Shown piece by piece: positions 59,920-64,000 of a stretch of DNA of 64,000 nucleotides (its first letter is position 1; the number at the start of each line of letters is the position of its first letter). The notes beneath the pieces are model-generated. The model had not been told where the DNA came from. It did no database searches and was given only the letters and a program-made list of their open reading frames with translations. Source of the stretch: JAFDXJ01 sp038257845 (GTDB lineage Bacteria > Bacteroidota > Bacteroidia > Chitinophagales > Chitinophagaceae); contig JBBSQL010000012.1 in NCBI GenBank assembly GCA_038257845.1, forward strand, positions 9,003 to 73,002. Direction: 5' to 3'. The position numbers and the translations under genes were made by a program.

Positions 59920-60468
59920 TTACTTCACAATTGTTTTACTATACGTTTTATTATCAACGATAAGTTTCACAACATAGATTCCTTTTGCAGCCGTATTCAA
60001 ATTCAACGGAATGCTGTAAGTACCGGTTTGTAATGTGCCTTTATCAATCATGCTGATAATATTTCCCGTACTTGAAATAACCTGTACAGAAACTTTAGCA
60101 GCATTTGGTAATTGAACCTGCATCCAGCCATTATCCACAACTGGGTTTGGATAAATACTCCATGCAAAATCAGCAATTACATTTTTCAACTGAATAATGC
60201 TTGAGTAAGTAAACCTGCCATCCTGATCAATTTGTTTCAGGCGATAATAATTTACACCATTCACAGGTTTTGCATCTGTATAAGTATAATTATTTTCAAT
60301 GCCGGAATTGTTCTGGCCTGCTAAGAAACCAATAGGATTAAACACCTGTCCGTCAGCGCTTCTTTCTACATCAAAGCCTTTGTTATTGATTTCGTTGGTA
60401 GTTGTCCATTTTAATAATGACTGGCCATTTTGCATTACGCCGTCAAAACTTTTAAATGTAACGGGTAA
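59920..60468 (-). repeat. C-terminal cassette, copy 2
   Basis: This is the second copy of the 182-residue cassette, head to tail with copy 1 and about 750 bp away. High nucleotide similarity extends through the whole block and stops abruptly at LPVTFKSF. Confidence 0.85.
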
Positions 60469-61230
60469 TGTATTCGTATAAAACACTTCAAATGGCAAAT
60501 CCTGGAAGTAGTCGGGGGCAGTGTCAGGGTTTCCAAGATCAATTAAATCAGCCCATACTTTACCTATGCCATCATATTGTTTACCATTGAAATCATCTTC
60601 ACCACGTGAGCCAACAATTGTAACGCCAGGAGCAAAGTGTGCACCACCATCAATAGCATGCGTTTGATATTGGACCCAGTAATTACCCGGATCCAATGTA
60701 AGAGAAATATTTGCTTCTATTTTAAAAACATCCCTGGTAGTGCCCGGGGTAGACCTTTTAGGAACCAAAGTATTAAAACAACGATACATTAAAGAATCGT
60801 ACGTTTTACCAATCCTATTTGTGGTTAAATTTCCAAAAATAATGTGAGAACTAGCAAGATTAGGAGGACCATCCCAAATTTGAACCCTTACTACATCAAA
60901 AGGAGATTTTGCACCGACATATCCGGTTTGATATGCATAAAAACCCATACCGGTAATTGCCCATTGTTGCCCGGGTGGAATAATGAAATTGTCTGCCAGG
61001 GAAAAGTTAAAACCAGTACCATAGCCACCTGAGAACCCACTAACAGAATTACTCTGTGTGGTATTTCCGGCATTGTGTTGTACTTCGCTCCAGGTATAAC
61101 CGGAAGGCGCAAATGTACCATCTTCAGTTTTAATACCCGTGGAAAGATAGCCATTTTTGTAAACGCTTTGTGCGTTACTGCTTCCTGCAATTAAAACCAA
61201 TGCAGAAAAGAGGAGTAATGTTTTTTTCAT
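59920..61230 (-). CDS. T9SS cargo protein with a different N-terminal domain
   Basis: This 436-residue protein has a signal peptide (LLLFSALVLIAGSSNAQ). Residues about 20-250 form a beta-rich domain I cannot name (YTWSEVQHNAGNTTQSNSVS, FNFSLADNFIIPPGQQWAIT, YDSLMYRCFNTLVPKR), possibly a carbohydrate- or adhesion-type jelly roll. It is unlike the first domain of the gene at 58627. The last 182 residues are the shared cassette with a type A sorting domain (VDNGWMQVQLPNAAKVSVQ). Export by type IX secretion is expected. Confidence 0.87.
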   Translation of the reverse strand: MKKTLLLFSALVLIAGSSNAQSVYKNGYLSTGIKTEDGTFAPSGYTWSEVQHNAGNTTQSNSVSGFSGGYGTGFNFSLADNFIIPPGQQWAITGMGFYAYQTGYVGAKSPFDVVRVQIWDGPPNLASSHIIFGNLTTNRIGKTYDSLMYRCFNTLVPKRSTPGTTRDVFKIEANISLTLDPGNYWVQYQTHAIDGGAHFAPGVTIVGSRGEDDFNGKQYDGIGKVWADLIDLGNPDTAPDYFQDLPFEVFYTNTLPVTFKSFDGVMQNGQSLLKWTTTNEINNKGFDVERSADGQVFNPIGFLAGQNNSGIENNYTYTDAKPVNGVNYYRLKQIDQDGRFTYSSIIQLKNVIADFAWSIYPNPVVDNGWMQVQLPNAAKVSVQVISSTGNIISMIDKGTLQTGTYSIPLNLNTAAKGIYVVKLIVDNKTYSKTIVK

Positions 61231-61272
61231 TGTTTAAGAGGTTTGATTATTAAAGATTAAAGTTATGAATTT

Positions 61273-61322
61273 AAAGGTTTATATAAATATAAATTTTATA
61301 ATTAATTTTTATATAAACCTTT
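61273..61322. promoter_or_regulatory. 15-bp perfect inverted repeat in a divergent promoter region
   Basis: AAAGGTTTATATAAA (273-287) and TTTATATAAACCTTT (308-322) are perfect inverted repeats around a 20-bp AT-only spacer. They sit between the second T9SS cargo gene (minus) and the DUF4197 gene (plus). No T-run follows on either strand. Confidence 0.5.
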
Positions 61323-61414
61323 CACCATAATAAATACAGATAAATTTTTAAGGTATGATTTTTGCCAAAACCTAATCTTTCTTTTAAACGTTCATTTATT
61401 AAGCAGCATAAATT

Positions 61415-62158
61415 ATGAAAAAAACAATATTAATACCAATTTTTTTCGCTTGCATTGGATTAAGTAGTTGTGATGTGGCGCAGCAGGTATTAAATCAAAC
61501 AACAGGTATAAACGGACTTTCACCTACGGAAATTGTATCAGGGTTGAAGGAGGCGTTGACAATAGGTACACAAAATGGTACGAATACACTTTCACAAGTC
61601 AATGGATTTTTTGGAGACGCAGTTATAAAAGTACTCATGCCGCCGGAAGCACAAAAAGTGGAAAGCACGTTACGCAGTGTGGGTTTTGGAAATTTAGTTG
61701 ATAATGCTATTCTATCCATGAATCGCGCGGCGGAAGATGCTGCAAAATCTGCAGCGCCCATTTTTGTAAATGCCATTCAGCAAATGACCATTGCCGATGC
61801 ATATAGTATTCTGAAAGGCGGTGATTTCGCTGCCACAAATTATTTTAAAGATAAAACAACCGCGGCATTAACACAGGCTTTCAGCCCGGTCATCAATAAT
61901 TCTTTGCAAAAAGTAGATGCCACCAAATACTGGAAAGATATTTTTACAACGTATAATAGATTTTCTAATAAACCTGTCAACACTGATCTTGGTGCGTATG
62001 TAACCCAAAAAGCCATTGATGGAATTTTTTATGAAATTGGTTTGGAAGAACAAAAAATCAGACAGGATCCAGCGGCACGTGTAACGGACTTGCTGAAAAA
62101 AGTTTTTTCAAACAGTAATACACAGACAAATAATATAAAGCAAAACAAACGGATGTAA
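61415..62158 (+). CDS. DUF4197 lipoprotein
   Basis: This 247-residue lipoprotein starts MKKTILIPIFFACIGLSSC, with the lipidation Cys at residue 19. The rest matches DUF4197, an all-helical domain: LSPTEIVSGLKEALTIGTQN, VLMPPEAQKVESTLRSVGFG, MNRAAEDAAKSAAPIFVNAI, ADAYSILKGGDFAATNYFKD and the GAYVTQKAIDGIFYEIGLEE tail. The function is unknown; members sit in the periplasm or outer membrane. It converges with lpd. Confidence 0.88.
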   Translation: MKKTILIPIFFACIGLSSCDVAQQVLNQTTGINGLSPTEIVSGLKEALTIGTQNGTNTLSQVNGFFGDAVIKVLMPPEAQKVESTLRSVGFGNLVDNAILSMNRAAEDAAKSAAPIFVNAIQQMTIADAYSILKGGDFAATNYFKDKTTAALTQAFSPVINNSLQKVDATKYWKDIFTTYNRFSNKPVNTDLGAYVTQKAIDGIFYEIGLEEQKIRQDPAARVTDLLKKVFSNSNTQTNNIKQNKRM

Positions 62159-62180
62159 TTTATACAGTTCATTTATAAAA

Positions 62181-62214
62181 AAAATACCGCTGGTTTTATC
62201 AGTGGTATTTTTTT
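62181..62214. terminator. Bidirectional terminator between DUF4197 and lpd
   Basis: AAAATACC (181-188) pairs with GGTATTTT (204-211) and CTG (190-192) with CAG (200-202). T-runs flank it on both strands, serving the convergent genes. Confidence 0.8.
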
Positions 62215-62232
62215 ATGGATAAAAAATATATT

Positions 62233-63642
62233 TTAAATGTCTATTGCTTCACCATAAGCGACTGCTGTAGCTTCTTTAATTGCTTCACTCATCGTTGGAT
62301 GCGGATGAATGGCATTTAAAATTTCATGTCCCGTTGTTTCTAGTTTTCGTGCAACTGATATCTCGGCGATCATTTCTGTAACATTATTTCCAATCATGTG
62401 TGCGCCTAATAATTCACCATATTTTGCATCATATATGATTTTTACAAATCCTTCCGTAGCACCCGCTGCTGTTGCCTTTCCACTGGCCATAAATGGAAAT
62501 TTACCTATTTTTAATTCATACCCTGCTTCTTTTGCGGCTTTCTCCGTCATACCAATACTGGCCACTTCCGGAGTGCAATACGTACAACCCGGAATATTTC
62601 CATAATCCAGCGGTTCCGGCTGATGATCAAATTTCTTTTCTAAAAAGCCGATGGATTCCGCAGCAATAACGCCCTCTTTGCCGGCAACATGTGCCAGTGC
62701 CGGTCCGGGTGTACAATCCCCAATAGCATAGATTCCCGGGATATTTGTACGGCAATTTTTATCAATGGTAATTTTTCCCTTTTCAGTTTTAATACCTAAA
62801 GTTTCCAGGCCAATATTTTCCAGGTTTGCTACTACGCCCACTGCACTCAGCACGATTTCTGTTTCAAATGTTTGCATGCTTCCATCCTGTTTTTTTACCT
62901 GCACTTTTAATGGTGATGCATTGGTATCAACGGATTCTACAGAGGCATTGGTAAAAATATCTATGCCTTGTTTTTTCAATTGCTTCTCCAGTTCTTTAGA
63001 AATATCTTCATCTTCTACAGGGACGATGCGCGGCATGAATTCAACAATAGTGACTTTTGTTCCCATACTATTATACACATAAGCAAATTCCACCCCTATG
63101 GCGCCGCTACCCACAATGAGCATTGATTTTGGTAGTGTTGGTAAAATCATGGCTTCGCGATATCCAATTACTTTTTGACCATCCTGTTTTAAATTCGGCA
63201 ATTCACGGCTTCTGCCACCCGTAGCGATCACGAGATATTTAAAATCCAGGGTTTGTTTGGAACCATCAGCGGCGGTGACTTCTAATTGCGTTTTGGAAAT
63301 TAATTTTCCATATCCCATGATGACATCAATTTTATTTTTCTTCATCAGGAATTGTACGCCTTTGCTCATTTTATCAGCAATGCCACGACTACGTTTGATT
63401 ACTGCATTGAAATCGGCCTCAGCACCGCTCACATTAATGCCATAATTATTGCTGTGTTTGATATAATCGTACACATTGGCGCTTTTGATCAATGCTTTTG
63501 TGGGGATACAACCCCAGTTTAAACAGATGCCACCCAGGCTTTCTTTTTCAATGATTGCCACTTTGAATCCCAGTTGTGAAGCGCGGATTGCGGCAGGGTA
63601 ACCACCCGGGCCGCTTCCCAAAACAATTACATCATAAGCCAT
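62233..63642 (-). CDS. lpd: Dihydrolipoyl dehydrogenase
   Basis: Lpd reoxidises dihydrolipoamide in the pyruvate and 2-oxoglutarate dehydrogenase complexes. The 469-residue protein has the FAD motif VIVLGSGPGGYPAAIRASQL, the redox-active disulfide in GGICLNWGCIPTKALIKS (CxxxxC, about residues 41 and 46), the NAD site LIVGSGAIGVEFAYVYNSMG, and the second FAD motif GIYAIGDCTPGPALAHVAGKEG. The His-Glu dyad is in NAIHPHPTMSEAIKEA near the end. No E1 or E2 subunit gene adjoins. Confidence 0.96.
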   Translation of the reverse strand: MAYDVIVLGSGPGGYPAAIRASQLGFKVAIIEKESLGGICLNWGCIPTKALIKSANVYDYIKHSNNYGINVSGAEADFNAVIKRSRGIADKMSKGVQFLMKKNKIDVIMGYGKLISKTQLEVTAADGSKQTLDFKYLVIATGGRSRELPNLKQDGQKVIGYREAMILPTLPKSMLIVGSGAIGVEFAYVYNSMGTKVTIVEFMPRIVPVEDEDISKELEKQLKKQGIDIFTNASVESVDTNASPLKVQVKKQDGSMQTFETEIVLSAVGVVANLENIGLETLGIKTEKGKITIDKNCRTNIPGIYAIGDCTPGPALAHVAGKEGVIAAESIGFLEKKFDHQPEPLDYGNIPGCTYCTPEVASIGMTEKAAKEAGYELKIGKFPFMASGKATAAGATEGFVKIIYDAKYGELLGAHMIGNNVTEMIAEISVARKLETTGHEILNAIHPHPTMSEAIKEATAVAYGEAIDI

Positions 63643-63888
63643 AGAATATATTTAATTTTTGTAAAAATAAGTTGACTGCAAAATTACTTGCAAAAAAGCA
63701 CATAGCAAAAGGTGGTGGAAAAGCAATAAAAAGATTTGCAAAAACTTACTTTGTAAAGGGATTATTTAAAAGTTACACTGGTTTCAATTTAATACCTGTA
63801 GAAATAGGAAAAATAACATCGATGACTAATATTATAAGTTGCAAGAAAGCATTTTAAATATAAAACCCCATCGGGCATACGCGTCAAC
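63643..63888. other. Intergenic region between lpd and the right-edge partial gene
   Basis: No gene is supported with confidence. A 61-codon plus-strand frame with a TTG start (63672-63857, Lys- and Gly-rich) lacks a recognisable family or a leader and is doubtful. CCCCATCGGGCATACGCGTC near 63866-63886 is higher in GC than its surroundings and adjoins the partial gene. Confidence 0.3.
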
Positions 63889-64000
63889 TTAAGCAAATTG
63901 AGACAGTTTTTGGTTATAATTTTGTCTATTTCTAGTGTCGTAGGTACAATATTTTATGAGTGCTTTTGTGGCAGGATTTTCTTTCTCTAATTTATTTCTG
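63889..64000 (-). CDS. Partial unidentified gene at the right edge
   Basis: The reverse strand is open from base 64000 down to a TAA at 63889. It gives 36 C-terminal residues, including ENPATKALIKYCTYDTRNRQ and ending NYNQKLSQFA. I do not recognise the family. The hydrophilic tail and the GC-rich block just past its stop could fit the end of an insertion-sequence transposase, but nothing here proves that. Confidence 0.4.
   Translation of the reverse strand, partial: RNKLEKENPATKALIKYCTYDTRNRQNYNQKLSQFA

Noticed and set aside
58627..61230. Tandem gene duplication of whole genes
   Set aside because: Only the last 182 residues match; the N-terminal domains differ, so the duplication is limited to the C-terminal cassette.
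61273..61322. Invertible promoter segment
   Set aside because: The 20-bp spacer is far too short for a typical Bacteroidota invertible promoter, and no recombinase gene is near.
63672..63857. 61-codon plus-strand frame
   Set aside because: It has a TTG start, no leader or family resemblance, and a Lys-rich composition expected from AT-rich noise. It is mentioned under the intergenic feature only.
1..64000. CRISPR array, prophage, rRNA operon or integron
   Set aside because: No regularly spaced direct repeats, no phage structural or integrase genes and no rRNA sequence were seen in the window.

Overview
The window looks like a chromosomal segment of an AT-rich Bacteroidota, most likely a member of the Chitinophagaceae or a close relative. 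The reasons are a complete gldKLMN gliding/type IX secretion (T9SS) locus, proteins with T9SS C-terminal sorting domains, DUF4271 next to hemD, the futalosine menaquinone gene mqnE, ECF sigma factors paired with membrane anti-sigma-like proteins, and promoters of the Bacteroidota type (TTTG-N19-TAnnTTTG). Shine-Dalgarno sequences are mostly absent. TGA is an ordinary stop here: several intact genes end with it. No prophage, CRISPR array or rRNA operon is visible. The only possible mobile DNA is a partial reading frame at the right edge.

Layout. 1-2700: rlmH (cut by the window edge), ssb, two small hypothetical genes, a YceI protein and tRNA-Arg(CCG). 2700-9400: membrane and uptake functions (MarC; a BtuB-type cobalamin receptor behind a cobalamin riboswitch; an M61 peptidase; an amino-acid permease; an acetate transporter). 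9500-22550: metabolism and envelope (Cys/Met PLP enzyme, TolC plus HlyD efflux parts, gpsA, hemW, a BamA/TamA-like barrel, DUF4271-hemD, FkbM methyltransferase, YyaL-type thioredoxin protein). 22680-27460: gldK-gldL-gldM-gldN. 27550-27650: a promoter and terminator enclosing about 60 nt, a candidate small RNA. 27650-35200, mostly minus strand: uvrC, a lipoprotein, an ECF sigma factor with an anti-sigma/barrel partner, an ABC exporter and a GT25 glycosyltransferase. 35280-43000: mqnE, SPOR protein, M20 amidohydrolase, MlaE permease, an interrupted transglutaminase-like gene, a membrane-anchored papain-like protease, a thioredoxin-like protein and DUF4442. 43012-47670: tRNA-Glu(TTC), gap, pgk, and lemA with two TPM-domain genes. 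47900-49060: a HicAB-like pair and a small membrane protein. 49180-58360: an FAD oxidoreductase, a YbdK-type carboxylate-amine ligase, an ATP-grasp ligase, an esterase interrupted by an in-frame TGA, an M14 carboxypeptidase, a gamma-glutamyltransferase and a DinB-like protein. 58600-64000: two T9SS cargo genes sharing a nearly identical C-terminal cassette, DUF4197, lpd, and an unidentified partial gene.

How the parts fit. The gldKLMN products form the core of the secretion machine that would export the two sorting-domain proteins at 58.6-61.2 kb. The 49-58 kb stretch is rich in amide-bond-forming and amide-bond-cleaving enzymes acting on gamma-glutamyl or small peptide substrates and may be one pathway; that is inference.

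The observations most worth checking are (1) a transglutaminase-like gene whose two halves join by a -1 shift exactly at a canonical slippery heptamer followed by a hairpin, (2) an esterase in which TGA replaces the second Trp of a conserved GS-x-WW motif, (3) the orphan promoter-terminator unit after gldN, and (4) the HicAB-like pair whose toxin-like partner lacks the usual catalytic His. The first two could also be real mutations or assembly errors.
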